DNA of 64,000 bases from UBA8958 sp964571695. Its GTDB lineage: Bacteria; Desulfobacterota; Syntrophia; Syntrophales; UBA8958. The notes beneath the pieces were generated by a model. It saw nothing but the letters and a program-made list of their open reading frames with translations, had not been told where the DNA came from and searched no databases. The stretch lies in assembly GCA_964571695.1 (NCBI GenBank), contig CAZNDG010000010.1, positions 1 to 64,000 of the forward strand. Reading direction: 5' to 3'. Below, piece by piece: positions 48,401-57,252 of the stretch (its first letter is position 1; the number at the start of each line of letters is the position of its first letter). The position numbers were made by a program, and so were the translations under genes.

Positions 48401-51400
48401 CGACGGTCGCGGCGGCGGTCTTGCCGATGGTCAGGACGGGACGGCTGATCGCCACGGTGGTAACCGGTGTCCCGCTCACCTTCGTCGTCTGGTCGCTGAT
48501 GATGTCATAGGTCTGGTTGATGATCTGCGTTCCGTTGGGGAGCGGTGAATCGACCTTGACGGTCATGGTCACCGTGCCCGACGTCTGGGCCGCTACAGGT
48601 CCAATTGCCCAGCGCACAACGTCACCTTGCAACGAACCATTGTTGCTGGCTTCCACAAAGGTCGTGTTGGCGGGCACCTTGTCGGTGATTATGACGTTTC
48701 CGGCTGCCATATGACCGGTGTTGGTGTAACTGATCGTATAGACGAGGTTGGCCCCCGCCTCCACGGAAGCGGCGGCCTGTTTGGTAAAGGTCGTCAGGAC
48801 CGGGGCGTTGACCGTCGTCTCCACCGGCAAACCCGCCACGGGCGTCGTAATCTCCGTCGAGGCGATGCCATAGGTGTTGTTGATGATCTTGCTCTGGTCG
48901 GCCAAGCCGGCATTGGCCCGGACGGTGAAGGATACGGTTCCCGTGCCGGTCTTCTTCGCCACCGTGCCGATATTCCAGGTAACCACCCCGCCGCTCTCCG
49001 TGCCGCCGCCCGTGGCGGAAACAAAGGTCGTACCCGCGGGTACGGTGTCCCGGATCTCCGCCGCGGTCGCATCGGCCCCGCCGGTATTGCCGTAAGTAAT
49101 GGTATAGGTCAGAGTCTGAAGCAGATCCACCGACACCTTGTCCGCCTGCTTGGCAATGGACAGGATCGGCTTGATTACCTTCGTCGTCACCGCCTGGCCG
49201 GCCTGGGTGTAGCCGCCCGTCGCCGTAATGTTGTAGGCGCCGTTCACAATCTCCGCCCCGTCCGCCAGGTCCAGGTTCGCCTTCACCTTGAAGCTCACCG
49301 TCTTGTCGCCGCTCTTGCTCGCCAGAGCACCGATATTCCAGGTAACCTTCCTGTCCGTGGCATTGTAGGAACCGCCGTCACTCGCCGATCCCTCCACATA
49401 GCTCACATTCGCCGGCAGGGTGTCGGAAATCACCACCCCCGCCGCATTCTGGTTCCCCGTATTGCTGTAAGTGATCGTGTAGGTCAACTCCCCGCCGGGA
49501 AGAACCTCCCCAGGCGCCCCCGCCTTGGCAATATTCAGGATCGGCTGGCTCACCACCGTGGTCTGCACCGCATCCTGTCCCGCCACCTGCGCCGTCTGGG
49601 CACTCTGGATACTGTAGGTAATGTTCCTGATCAGCGTCCCGTTCGCCGTCCCGTCCTTGACCGTCACGGTAAATTCCACAAAAGACTCATCCTGCGACAC
49701 CGTTAGAACAGGAACCATCCAGCTCACAACCCCATCGGATTCCGTACCACCTCCCGTAGCGCCCTTGAAGGTCAGCGTCCCCTCCGGCAAACCCGTCGGA
49801 ATCGTATCCCGGATCACGACCTGCGACGCCGACATATGACCGGAATTCCGATAGTAGATCCGATAGGTAAGATCATCACCCGCCGGAATCTGCGCCGGCC
49901 CCGTCTTCCGCACCACCAAAACCGGGGCATTAACCGGAATGGACGAAATCACCGCCCCCTGCACCGGGGTCTTGATCTCGTCGGAAGCGATACTGTAGGT
50001 ATTGTTCACAATGGCCGTCTGATCGGCCAGCCCCGTGGCGGCCACCTGCACCGTCACCGAAACCGCCCCCGAACCGGTGGTCTTGTCCACCTTCGCCACC
50101 GCCCACGTCACCTCCCGGGTCCCTTCGTTATAAGTCCCCGCGGGGGAAGAGGAAACATACGTGGTATTGTCGGGGATCTTCTCTTTGATCACCGCATTCA
50201 GCGCATCGGCGCTCCCAGTGTTCGTGTATGTAAGGGTATAGGTGATCGTGTCCCCAAGATTCACCGACGCCTTGTCAGCCGCCTTGGTGATCCCCAGGAT
50301 GGGACGGATGACCTGCACCGCCACGGGTTGGCCGGTCTTCGTGGCCCCCTGGGTGCAGTTGACGTCATAGGTGGAGTTTGTTACCGGCGTGTTGTCCAGA
50401 ACGGCATCCCCCACCACCACGACAAAGGTTACCTTCTTGGTGGCCCCCATGGCGAGCCCTTCAAGATTCCAGGTCACCACCCCGCTTTTCAACTCCCCGC
50501 CGTCGGAGGCGGAACCGGTTTTGTAGGTCGTATTTTCCGGCACTGTGTCACGGATCACCAGACCTGTGGCGTCGGCGTTACCCGTATTGGTTACCGTCAG
50601 TTCGTAAGTAAGCTCTTTCCCGATGACCACTGGATTCGGCGCCGCCGTCTTCGTCAGTTCGAAGACCGGCAGACTCTGCACCGTCGTCTCTTTGGGCTGG
50701 CCGTTCTGCTTCGCCGTCTGGGCGCTCTGGATGCTGTAGGTGGCATTGGTAATTTTCGTGCCGTTGGCCAGGGGTTTTTTCACCGTTACTTTGAAGGAAA
50801 CACTGTCGGTGGTTTTGGCTGCCAGACTGGCGATGTTCCAGGTAACCGTCTTGGCCTGGTCGTCATAGACACCGCCGTTGGTTGCCGAGCCGATCACATA
50901 AGTGGTGTTTTCGGGTATGGCATCGACGATGACCACCCCCGTCGCCGCCATGTTCCCGGTATTGCCGTAGTTGATCTGATAGGTCATCTCGGCCCCCGCC
51001 TCGACGCTGATCTGTGCCAGCTTCTCCAGGGTAAGGACCGGGGCGTTCACTTTCGTATTGACGGTCTGGGCGCCGTCCACCTTGCCTGTCTGGTCGCTGT
51101 TGATGCTGTAAACGGAATTGGCGATATTGGTCTGGTCCGGCAGATTGTTCGCCACCGTGACGACAAACTGCCGCGTACCCGATCCCCCTGCTTCCACGGT
51201 ACCGATGTTCCAGGTGACGACGCCGCCCGCATGGCTGCCGCCATCGGGAGATGATTTAAAAGTCGTATTCGTCGGTACCGTATCAGTGATGACGACGTTG
51301 TTCGCCGGCGCCTGACCGCTGTTGTTGTAGGTGATGGTGTAGGTGATGTCTCCGGCCACGTTTACCGTGGCGGGGTTGCCTTCTTTGAAGATCGTCAAGG

Positions 51401-52232
51401 TTGCCTGTTTGAGCGTCACATCCTTGCCCGCCGCCGTACCCCCGGATTCCACGGTCACGGGATTCCCGACAAAGGTTCCCGCCGGATCGGTGGCCTTCTT
51501 CTCCCCGGTGCCGTCCACGCTGTTGAAGGCGGCAACATAATATGTACCGACATCGATATCGGCAATCGTGTAAGCGCCGGGACTGTTGATATTCGTCCCC
51601 TTGACCAGATTCGTCAACTGGGCGTCGGAGTAAGCGCCGACATAAATGGGCCCGCTCTTGTAAGTACCGGAGATGGTCCCGGTGATGGTTCCCGGAGGGA
51701 CCTTGATATCGATCTTGGTGTTGGTCCCGACAAATCCGTAACCCACAGAGGTATTCTTTTTGCTCACATTGATATTCGAGCTGCTGGCTATCTGACCGGT
51801 CTTCACCGTATAATTGAACTTAATCAATTCGAGCGGCAAGGTCTGATCGGTCCCCGGCCACTGACCATTGAGATCCGACCAGGCCACCAATATGAATTTA
51901 TCGGTGGTTGGGTCGTTGTCGTAATCCGGGGTATCGTCCTGAACCTGAACCCCCATTTGACCCTTGGTGAAATGATTTGAATAATTGACGTAAGTGACCT
52001 TCCTCGAGTCAAAATGCACGCGAAAGCCGATGCCCGTCAATTCCCTTTCCCCATCCGACACATTGTACTGCACGGATACGGAAAAGTTGTCTCCCACGTT
52101 AGGTGTGGTTGTTGTGGGAACGAGATTGACGGTCTGATTTGCCGCCGCAAAGAGTGTGTAGGCCACACCCCCCAGCAGCAGGACCAGGGCTATTACGACA
52201 AACTGCAGCCATCTTCTTTTGAACGCCTTCAT
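42447..52232 (-). CDS. Giant DUF11-repeat surface protein with cohesin-like N-terminus and CFI-box C-terminal anchor
   Basis: 3,261 residues. Start ATG 52232 follows GGAGGATAAA; the earlier in-frame ATG contains this ribosome-binding site. Signal or anchor segment (FVVIALVLLLGGVAYTLFAAA), a cohesin-like domain (about 30-170: SVQYNVSDGERELTGIGFRV, LVAWSDLNGQW), a short prealbumin-like domain, then 18 DUF11 repeats (about 280-2500), each starting like LSVTKTADAATVDIGGTITY and containing VTWNIG. Ig-like and carboxypeptidase-regulatory-like units follow, then a Gly-rich stretch, CFIATAAYGS (about 3150), a conserved FRDVYLMTNDLGRRFVSLYY block, membrane helices and a basic tail (RRMRRMGYRA): the CFI-box-CTERM layout, a putative sorting and anchoring signal. 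It follows the next gene upstream by 35 bp. Long surface fibre or adhesin inferred. Confidence 0.85.
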   Translation of the reverse strand: MKAFKRRWLQFVVIALVLLLGGVAYTLFAAANQTVNLVPTTTTPNVGDNFSVSVQYNVSDGERELTGIGFRVHFDSRKVTYVNYSNHFTKGQMGVQVQDDTPDYDNDPTTDKFILVAWSDLNGQWPGTDQTLPLELIKFNYTVKTGQIASSSNINVSKKNTSVGYGFVGTNTKIDIKVPPGTITGTISGTYKSGPIYVGAYSDAQLTNLVKGTNINSPGAYTIADIDVGTYYVAAFNSVDGTGEKKATDPAGTFVGNPVTVESGGTAAGKDVTLKQATLTIFKEGNPATVNVAGDITYTITYNNSGQAPANNVVITDTVPTNTTFKSSPDGGSHAGGVVTWNIGTVEAGGSGTRQFVVTVANNLPDQTNIANSVYSINSDQTGKVDGAQTVNTKVNAPVLTLEKLAQISVEAGAEMTYQINYGNTGNMAATGVVIVDAIPENTTYVIGSATNGGVYDDQAKTVTWNIASLAAKTTDSVSFKVTVKKPLANGTKITNATYSIQSAQTAKQNGQPKETTVQSLPVFELTKTAAPNPVVIGKELTYELTVTNTGNADATGLVIRDTVPENTTYKTGSASDGGELKSGVVTWNLEGLAMGATKKVTFVVVVGDAVLDNTPVTNSTYDVNCTQGATKTGQPVAVQVIRPILGITKAADKASVNLGDTITYTLTYTNTGSADALNAVIKEKIPDNTTYVSSSPAGTYNEGTREVTWAVAKVDKTTGSGAVSVTVQVAATGLADQTAIVNNTYSIASDEIKTPVQGAVISSIPVNAPVLVVRKTGPAQIPAGDDLTYRIYYRNSGHMSASQVVIRDTIPTGLPEGTLTFKGATGGGTESDGVVSWMVPVLTVSQDESFVEFTVTVKDGTANGTLIRNITYSIQSAQTAQVAGQDAVQTTVVSQPILNIAKAGAPGEVLPGGELTYTITYSNTGNQNAAGVVISDTLPANVSYVEGSASDGGSYNATDRKVTWNIGALASKSGDKTVSFKVKANLDLADGAEIVNGAYNITATGGYTQAGQAVTTKVIKPILSIAKQADKVSVDLLQTLTYTITYGNTGGADATAAEIRDTVPAGTTFVSATGGGTESGGVVTWNIGTVAKKTGTGTVSFTVRANAGLADQSKIINNTYGIASTEITTPVAGLPVETTVNAPVLTTFTKQAAASVEAGANLVYTISYTNTGHMAAGNVIITDKVPANTTFVEASNNGSLQGDVVRWAIGPVAAQTSGTVTMTVKVDSPLPNGTQIINQTYDIISDQTTKVSGTPVTTVAISRPVLTIGKTAAATVVAGQELVYTITVGNTGNMTANGVEVRDVIPAGAAYKTGSATEGGVYDANSKTITWSLGVLAAGGSKNLQFTVTVDAALNNGDKVTNGSYNIRCTEISSPVPGAAVETTVYKPLLAIGKTADKATVNLGGELTYTITYSNTGDADATTTVLTETLPANVTYKAGSADNGGIYDEGAKTITWNLGKLDKKTGTGTVSFTVTVVNKGLKDQTDKITNGNYNIKSAEITTPVAGAAVQTPVNAPVLALAKVAAVIIGQTLTPVTEVPSGDDLTYLITYKNTGNMDATGVTITDKVPAKTTFVSADNSGALNATTGEVEWKNLSIKAGETKTVSFKATVTGANGDVIVNDTFAVASDQTNSVSGGPATSTKVVAKPILNISKAADKAQVIAGQNLVYTITYSNTGNADTANVVISDTLPANVTFVSASDGGKESGGVVTWAIGALAKKTEKTVTLTVKVNADTADGGSVTNATYTIKGDGADQAAGKVLTTTVIKPVLSIYKTGAATVNVGGNIVYTITYENKGSADATGVLIKDTLPAGTTFVSADNGGTEGGGIVTWNLGTVAKNSGALTVSFTVTVPKADKLVNGTVITNGSYSIACGELASAVAGTAVVRTTVNAPILTISKKAPVSVSAGANLTYEITYSNTGGMDATGVIITDTVPAGASFVSATGGGTESGGIVTWTIGNLAKGASATVTFTVKAPATDGTAIKNSVYGLVCNELTAKVTGPEVITLTTGKPILSVSKAADKTEVKPGEKLTYTITYGNTGNVTATAVTITDAIPFNADFDSATGTYAYDAAKRIVTWTIGDVAAGGNATVTLTVTVKGTLNNGDKINNTTYSVSATNADAAYGTAVTTAVVKPVLSVTKTADAATVDIGGTITYTLTYNNTGGANATTTVITDKVPANTTFVSATGGGTESGGTVTWNIGNVAKTTGTGTVSFTVRTTTTNLAEGTAITNDTYNIASAEITTPVAGAVKAATTVKSPKLTVSKTANVAVKAGDDLTYTISYSNAGKKAATNVVITDTVPAGTTFKSATDGGFNNSGIVTWNIANLPAGASGTVSFTVTVPVGTANGTEIKNSLYQIVCTEITTPVQGAAMISLVQSQPRLILTKTAAPSPVEAGKTLTYTLTYTNKGNVKATGVKITDAVPANTTFASATGGGTLSGGVVTWNIGDLDINASGSVTFTVTVNAAVTDGTVITNSSYGMTSSEVIGDPVTAVATTVYKQVAITNPSPTVAAGGSVTLAVSGETGAGYTWEVQKPGGAFAKWDYDRSNPAAGGFDSATNTFYAPSTGNYAGIYTAKATGGVLNTSATTEIAVPIKVDADAGGKLSFLAGDSLSTFVATGAANYSSNWAIVAANGKTAGYDPSTTPENGGTINSSSYRTSYNKADFTPAAAVADPTTLRFKVTPAIAGYTQEQNDKCAGYSPNVIVYPSTKITGKMVDSTSGVGIVGGTVLLMKGKGDPDKVTTGAGGAFEFTVPKAASVYILNCHADAYMPQKVENVTPDKEVTVKMVAKKYSITGTVINDSGEVVTGANVVAYRTVGGSKVFTDTFQTDAAGKFTIVTQQLGTYTLVGTKDGYTRAEMSTYVRSNNSTGTIDLPAPTEADPDNIDLKTNYLIMRQKTSLTINYDPATSILTFTASPTFTGTGEIIQLSVDKGTLGALSYSGGKVSCTYTPPENATTETIWAQAQTGNAAASELIAYIFRPEYKTEKAPVDPVAGGTVGSSEVVAQIVLQPGSLTNDNAAGVVTGKGSKDKEANKDMLQSDPVEINIINSTGDTLGNVINKDRPIEITITYDPLTFNPSRFTIYYRDRLADGSWGPWIDGVKDGSVKILSIDLVNNTITFSSTHLSGFSAGSPGAGGSSGGGGGIFGSGGGCFIATAAYGSIMEPHVEILRNFRDVYLMTNDLGRRFVSLYYQYSPPIADVIAKSELLRLAVRIALAPVVGLSYLMLHTTVTGKIVILLTLIGMLATGTRFLVRRMRRMGYRA
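48917..50207 (-). repeat. 1,291-bp direct repeat, copy 1 (three DUF11 repeats)
   Basis: Identical in every stretch compared to 54886-56176 in the neighbouring gene (offset 5,969). Both edges drop to clearly diverged sequence (G/A at 48916/54885 and G/A at 50208/56177). Confidence 0.88.
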
Positions 52233-52267
52233 TTTATCCTCCAAAATGGTCGTTTTTAATTATCCAC

Positions 52268-55200
52268 CTAAGGCAGCATCTGATCCAGATACTGCTTTAT
52301 ATCTGTAGCTGATTTTCTGGTCGCCGTTTCAGAAACGGCCCTGTTGATGAGCGCGTCCCCTTCGAAACCGAACAGGTACCTCATGATCAGCAGTCCGTCG
52401 CTTAACGGCAGGGCTTCGCCGTCACCGTCCACATCCATCATTGTCAGTCCCTCCGTCATATAACCGGCGATGTCGTCGGCAGTCTTTCTCGTGGCGTTAT
52501 CCTCGACCGCCCTGTTAATCAGCGATTCGCCGACAAAACCGAAGAGATGGCGCATGGCCAGCAACCCGTCGCTTAAGGGCATGGCCTCTCCGGACCCGTC
52601 GATATCGAGATTGAAAAGCCGGACCTTGAAATTCACCGGTTCACCGGCAAAGGCATAGCCGACAGCGGTAGAACCACTGAATTTTATTGTCGTTTCGGAA
52701 TTGTTCGGCAAAGAGGCGATGGCCGTGAAGGTTACCCGATACAACTTCACCGGCAGAGTAACATTCGGCCAATTCCCGTTAATATCCGCCCAGGCGATCT
52801 GGAGATACTTGTTTGTTGCCTCATCCTTGTCGTAGTTGGCGGTATCGCTTTTCGGCACCGTATCCAGGCCGGCATATCCGGGCATCACTTCCTTAAATTC
52901 CTTGAAATTCAATTTAGTATCATCATAGTGGATACGCAACCCCAATCCGGTCAGGTTGTTGTTGTTGTCCGATGTCGAATAAAGGACATCGAAGCTGAAG
53001 TCTCCGCCCGCCCGGGCCGAGATGTTTTTCGTGGCGCCCCGCACAAACTGATATTTCAGGGTGTCGGTCAGATTGATCTGCAGACCGTTTATATCGCCGT
53101 CAGTCAAGACAATCTGGCTGCCATATCTGCCCTGTGGTTCGGCGGCGTCAATCTGGCCGTCGTTATCCGTGTCGATATAGGCACCAAGGTAATAATTGCC
53201 CCCTGTCACATACAATGCATAATCGATTGCTCCGGCGCCGGTCGCCCATTGCTCGGTGTAGATAGAAACAACATTGGTATAGTTCACATCGTCAAAACAA
53301 CCGACATAGAGTTTTCCCGCCTGGTACCAGGGGTAATTTACCGTGCCGCGAATGGTATGAACGTCGATATTTCTCGCCTGGGTGTCATTGGCCCCGGCTA
53401 TGGATACGGCCCCCCGGTAAGTGAAGAGGTGCTCGCCAGGATCCCATGAGCCATTGGCATTCACGTCGATGAAGGCCCTGATGACATAGAGGCCGTCGGG
53501 GGCCGAAAGGGAAAACTCCCTGTTCGTTGACCCCGCCGCCCAGGGGTAGGTCTGGAAACTGACCGCATTGGCAAACGCCACATCCGTCGTCCGGTACAAA
53601 GACACGACCAGTTGGCCGGTTTGCGGGCCGGAATACCTGAAGGTACCGGATATGCTGTATTTGGGGATGGTCACGGTCGTCTGTACGGCCGCTCCGGTAA
53701 CCGGGGCCGTTTCGTTGGCCACAATACCGAAGGTGGCATTCGTTATCTTGTCACCTTCCGCGAGGATGCCGGCGTCGTTGACGAGAACCGTGAAACTGAC
53801 GGACAGTTCCCCGGAGTTGGCAATAACCGTTCCGATATTCCAGGTAAGGATACCGCTGCTGAAAGTGCCACCACCGGTAACCGTGCCATTCTTTAACGCG
53901 GTATTGGCGGGCAGCGCATCCGTGATGACCACACCGGTAGCGGCCGCCCCGCCGGTATTGCGGTACGTCAGGGTATAGATTACTTCGCCGCCGGGACTCA
54001 CCGTGGTCACATTGGCGACCTTGGAAACGGAAAGAACCGGCTTGACCAGTTCGATGTTCTGTCCGGTGGTGGTTTCCGCTATGGCAACCGTAACGGGTGT
54101 GCCAATGAAACCGGCGGCCTCCGAGGGATCCTTCACTCCCGTGCCGTTGACATCGTTGAAGGCCCGGAGGAAGTAGGTTCCGGGAGGAAGATTTTCGATG
54201 AGATAATTTCCCGGTGCTCCAATCATCGCGGAACTGACCAGGGTATTGAAGGTTGCATCCGCATAGGCCCCCACTACGATCACCCCGGCCTGATATGCGG
54301 AAGAAGTAACAGCACCGCTTATGGAACCGGTTTTCATGATGCTCAGGACAGATCCCGTACCCCGGAAATCATAGCCTGTGGCCAGACTCTTCGGGGTTAC
54401 GGCAAGAGCAGTGGATCCTTCGGCCAGACCTTCTTTAAGGGTGAAGGCCAAATCGACCAGTTTTAAAGGGAAATCGGTATTGGGCCAATTTGCATTTATA
54501 TCGCTCCAGGCAACCAGGACGTATTGATCGGTGGCGGTATTGTTGTCATAGTTGCCCGTATCCGTCTGGATCTGAACCCCCATGGACCCCGTCGCAAAAA
54601 GGCCTGTGTAACCTGTGTAAGTCATCTTGGAAGAATCGAAATGAATGCGGAATCCGACACCGACCAGTTTATTGTTGCCGTCGGTGACTTGATAGTTTAC
54701 GCCTACGGTAATCCTGCTCCCCGAGGTGACATTGTTTGCACTGGGGCTCAAAGAGATCTCCTGGCGTTTGACAACCACCGTGGTTTCAATGGGGAGGCCG
54801 GTTGCAGGCGTTGCGGCCTCGGCCGACTGGATCGAATAGGCGTTGTTGATGACCTTGCTGCCATGAGCCAAATCGGCACCATCAACCCGGACGGTGAAGG
54901 ATACGGTTCCCGTGCCGGTCTTCTTCGCCACCGTGCCGATATTCCAGGTAACCACCCCGCCGCTCTCCGTGCCGCCGCCCGTGGCGGAAACAAAGGTCGT
55001 ACCCGCGGGTACGGTGTCCCGGATCTCCGCCGCGGTCGCATCGGCCCCGCCGGTATTGCCGTAAGTAATGGTATAGGTCAGAGTCTGAAGCAGATCCACC
55101 GACACCTTGTCCGCCTGCTTGGCAATGGACAGGATCGGCTTGATTACCTTCGTCGTCACCGCCTGGCCGGCCTGGGTGTAGCCGCCCGTCGCCGTAATGT

Positions 55201-57094
55201 TGTAGGCGCCGTTCACAATCTCCGCCCCGTCCGCCAGGTCCAGGTTCGCCTTCACCTTGAAGCTCACCGTCTTGTCGCCGCTCTTGCTCGCCAGAGCACC
55301 GATATTCCAGGTAACCTTCCTGTCCGTGGCATTGTAGGAACCGCCGTCACTCGCCGATCCCTCCACATAGCTCACATTCGCCGGCAGGGTGTCGGAAATC
55401 ACCACCCCCGCCGCATTCTGGTTCCCCGTATTGCTGTAAGTGATCGTGTAGGTCAACTCCCCGCCGGGAAGAACCTCCCCAGGCGCCCCCGCCTTGGCAA
55501 TATTCAGGATCGGCTGGCTCACCACCGTGGTCTGCACCGCATCCTGTCCCGCCACCTGCGCCGTCTGGGCACTCTGGATACTGTAGGTAATGTTCCTGAT
55601 CAGCGTCCCGTTCGCCGTCCCGTCCTTGACCGTCACGGTAAATTCCACAAAAGACTCATCCTGCGACACCGTTAGAACAGGAACCATCCAGCTCACAACC
55701 CCATCGGATTCCGTACCACCTCCCGTAGCGCCCTTGAAGGTCAGCGTCCCCTCCGGCAAACCCGTCGGAATCGTATCCCGGATCACGACCTGCGACGCCG
55801 ACATATGACCGGAATTCCGATAGTAGATCCGATAGGTAAGATCATCACCCGCCGGAATCTGCGCCGGCCCCGTCTTCCGCACCACCAAAACCGGGGCATT
55901 AACCGGAATGGACGAAATCACCGCCCCCTGCACCGGGGTCTTGATCTCGTCGGAAGCGATACTGTAGGTATTGTTCACAATGGCCGTCTGATCGGCCAGC
56001 CCCGTGGCGGCCACCTGCACCGTCACCGAAACCGCCCCCGAACCGGTGGTCTTGTCCACCTTCGCCACCGCCCACGTCACCTCCCGGGTCCCTTCGTTAT
56101 AAGTCCCCGCGGGGGAAGAGGAAACATACGTGGTATTGTCGGGGATCTTCTCTTTGATCACCGCATTCAGCGCATCAGCGCTCCCCGTGTTCCTGTAAGT
56201 AAGAGTATAGGTGATCGTATCACCAAGATTCACCGAACCCTTGTCAGCCGCCTTGGTGATACCCAGCTCCGGGAAGCTGAGAATTATATCCTTGTTGGCA
56301 GCCGTTGCTCCGGAAGTCACGGCAACCGGATTCCCGATGTAAGTTCCCGCCGGATCGGCGGCCTTTCTGACCCCGGTGCCGTCCACGCTGTTGAAAGCGG
56401 CAAGGTAGTAATTACCGGGTTGAAGATTGGAAACCGTATAGGCACCCAGAGACAAAAGTTCCGTACCCTGGATCAGATTCGTCAACTGGGCGTCGGAGTA
56501 TGCGCCGATGAGAATCCTTCCCCCCTTGAACAGCCCGGAAACGATGCCGCTTACGTTTCCCGGTGTGACGACGAAATTGACGGTGGCATTGGTGGGAGTC
56601 CTAGTGTAACCGGCGGCGCTGCTCGTAAAAACAATCCTGATGGCGGTTGATCCGGTTGCCTCGGGTTTGGCCTGAAATCCCAGTTTGAGCAGTTCCAAGG
56701 GCAGCGTCTGACCCGTCCCCGGCCAGGAGGCATTCAGGTCAAGCCAGGCGAAGCCCAGATATTTGTCCGTAGCCGCGTCTCCATCCCCATTGGCGGTGTC
56801 GTCCTTGGGTACAGAGTCGGCGGCAGTTTTCCCGAAGCTGAAGATATTGCTGGTGGTGGAAAAAAGAAGCTTTGTCGAGTCGTAATATATCTTGAAACCC
56901 ACCCCGCTCAATTCTTTGTTCGCATCGCTGACATCGTACAAGACGGAAACCTGGAACGATGTGCCAGAATTTACGCTGCCGGCACTGGGCGACAATCGTA
57001 CCTCCTGGGTGGCGGCATAGGAAATGCCCATGGAGGCCACAATATAAAACAGCGAAAAGATCAATGCAGCCTTGAGTATTCGGAATAACTTCAT
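52268..57094 (-). CDS. DUF11/cohesin-like surface protein with C-terminal dockerin-like repeats
   Basis: 1,608 residues. Signal peptide (ALIFSLFYIVASMGISYA). Layout: cohesin-like domain 1 (about 28-180: VSVLYDVSDANKELSGVGFK, GFAWLDLNASWPG), prealbumin-like unit, four DUF11 repeats (about 280-740), cohesin-like domain 2 (about 770-910), prealbumin-like unit, a fifth DUF11, two carbohydrate-binding-like beta units, cohesin-like domain 3 (about 1345-1490) and a tail with two DxDGxGEAxPLSDGLL repeats of the dockerin-like calcium type. Carrying both cohesin-like and dockerin-like parts, it could act as a scaffold. Much of the DUF11 block is identical in DNA to the next gene. Probable operon with the 3,261-residue protein gene 35 bp downstream. 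Confidence 0.85.
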   Translation of the reverse strand: MKLFRILKAALIFSLFYIVASMGISYAATQEVRLSPSAGSVNSGTSFQVSVLYDVSDANKELSGVGFKIYYDSTKLLFSTTSNIFSFGKTAADSVPKDDTANGDGDAATDKYLGFAWLDLNASWPGTGQTLPLELLKLGFQAKPEATGSTAIRIVFTSSAAGYTRTPTNATVNFVVTPGNVSGIVSGLFKGGRILIGAYSDAQLTNLIQGTELLSLGAYTVSNLQPGNYYLAAFNSVDGTGVRKAADPAGTYIGNPVAVTSGATAANKDIILSFPELGITKAADKGSVNLGDTITYTLTYRNTGSADALNAVIKEKIPDNTTYVSSSPAGTYNEGTREVTWAVAKVDKTTGSGAVSVTVQVAATGLADQTAIVNNTYSIASDEIKTPVQGAVISSIPVNAPVLVVRKTGPAQIPAGDDLTYRIYYRNSGHMSASQVVIRDTIPTGLPEGTLTFKGATGGGTESDGVVSWMVPVLTVSQDESFVEFTVTVKDGTANGTLIRNITYSIQSAQTAQVAGQDAVQTTVVSQPILNIAKAGAPGEVLPGGELTYTITYSNTGNQNAAGVVISDTLPANVSYVEGSASDGGSYNATDRKVTWNIGALASKSGDKTVSFKVKANLDLADGAEIVNGAYNITATGGYTQAGQAVTTKVIKPILSIAKQADKVSVDLLQTLTYTITYGNTGGADATAAEIRDTVPAGTTFVSATGGGTESGGVVTWNIGTVAKKTGTGTVSFTVRVDGADLAHGSKVINNAYSIQSAEAATPATGLPIETTVVVKRQEISLSPSANNVTSGSRITVGVNYQVTDGNNKLVGVGFRIHFDSSKMTYTGYTGLFATGSMGVQIQTDTGNYDNNTATDQYVLVAWSDINANWPNTDFPLKLVDLAFTLKEGLAEGSTALAVTPKSLATGYDFRGTGSVLSIMKTGSISGAVTSSAYQAGVIVVGAYADATFNTLVSSAMIGAPGNYLIENLPPGTYFLRAFNDVNGTGVKDPSEAAGFIGTPVTVAIAETTTGQNIELVKPVLSVSKVANVTTVSPGGEVIYTLTYRNTGGAAATGVVITDALPANTALKNGTVTGGGTFSSGILTWNIGTVIANSGELSVSFTVLVNDAGILAEGDKITNATFGIVANETAPVTGAAVQTTVTIPKYSISGTFRYSGPQTGQLVVSLYRTTDVAFANAVSFQTYPWAAGSTNREFSLSAPDGLYVIRAFIDVNANGSWDPGEHLFTYRGAVSIAGANDTQARNIDVHTIRGTVNYPWYQAGKLYVGCFDDVNYTNVVSIYTEQWATGAGAIDYALYVTGGNYYLGAYIDTDNDGQIDAAEPQGRYGSQIVLTDGDINGLQINLTDTLKYQFVRGATKNISARAGGDFSFDVLYSTSDNNNNLTGLGLRIHYDDTKLNFKEFKEVMPGYAGLDTVPKSDTANYDKDEATNKYLQIAWADINGNWPNVTLPVKLYRVTFTAIASLPNNSETTIKFSGSTAVGYAFAGEPVNFKVRLFNLDIDGSGEAMPLSDGLLAMRHLFGFVGESLINRAVEDNATRKTADDIAGYMTEGLTMMDVDGDGEALPLSDGLLIMRYLFGFEGDALINRAVSETATRKSATDIKQYLDQMLP
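54886..56176 (-). repeat. 1,291-bp direct repeat, copy 2 (three DUF11 repeats)
   Basis: Partner of 48917-50207. Past the right edge the two genes continue at clearly lower but still high similarity, consistent with recent gene conversion within older paralogues. Confidence 0.88.
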
Positions 57095-57185
57095 TGCGGT
57101 ATATACCTGTTATGATATTTGTCGTCTTAAACGATCTAAATTAGGGCCGCATAACAAGTTGATTCCAATAAAAAAACAAGAATAA

Positions 57186-57246
57186 TGCTGGCGTTGGCGA
57201 ACGGTGAACATCCCTCACTTTTCGTTTCCGCCAGCAAATTTTCATA
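57186..57246 (-). terminator. Possible terminator after the 57253-57783 gene
   Basis: 8-bp stem TGCTGGCG (57186-57193) / CGCCAGCA (57239-57246) with a long 45-nt loop, followed on the minus strand by a T-rich run (57185-57170). The long loop lowers confidence. Confidence 0.4.
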
Positions 57247-57252
57247 TCCAAA

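Noticed and set aside
43716..51254. Long plus-strand frames opposite the DUF11 gene
   Set aside because: Antisense shadows; their repetitive make-up simply reflects the DUF11 repeats on the other strand.
42900..51500. Regularly spaced similar DNA blocks that could suggest a CRISPR array
   Set aside because: The period is about 300-400 bp, units are coding and diverged, and each encodes a DUF11 domain.
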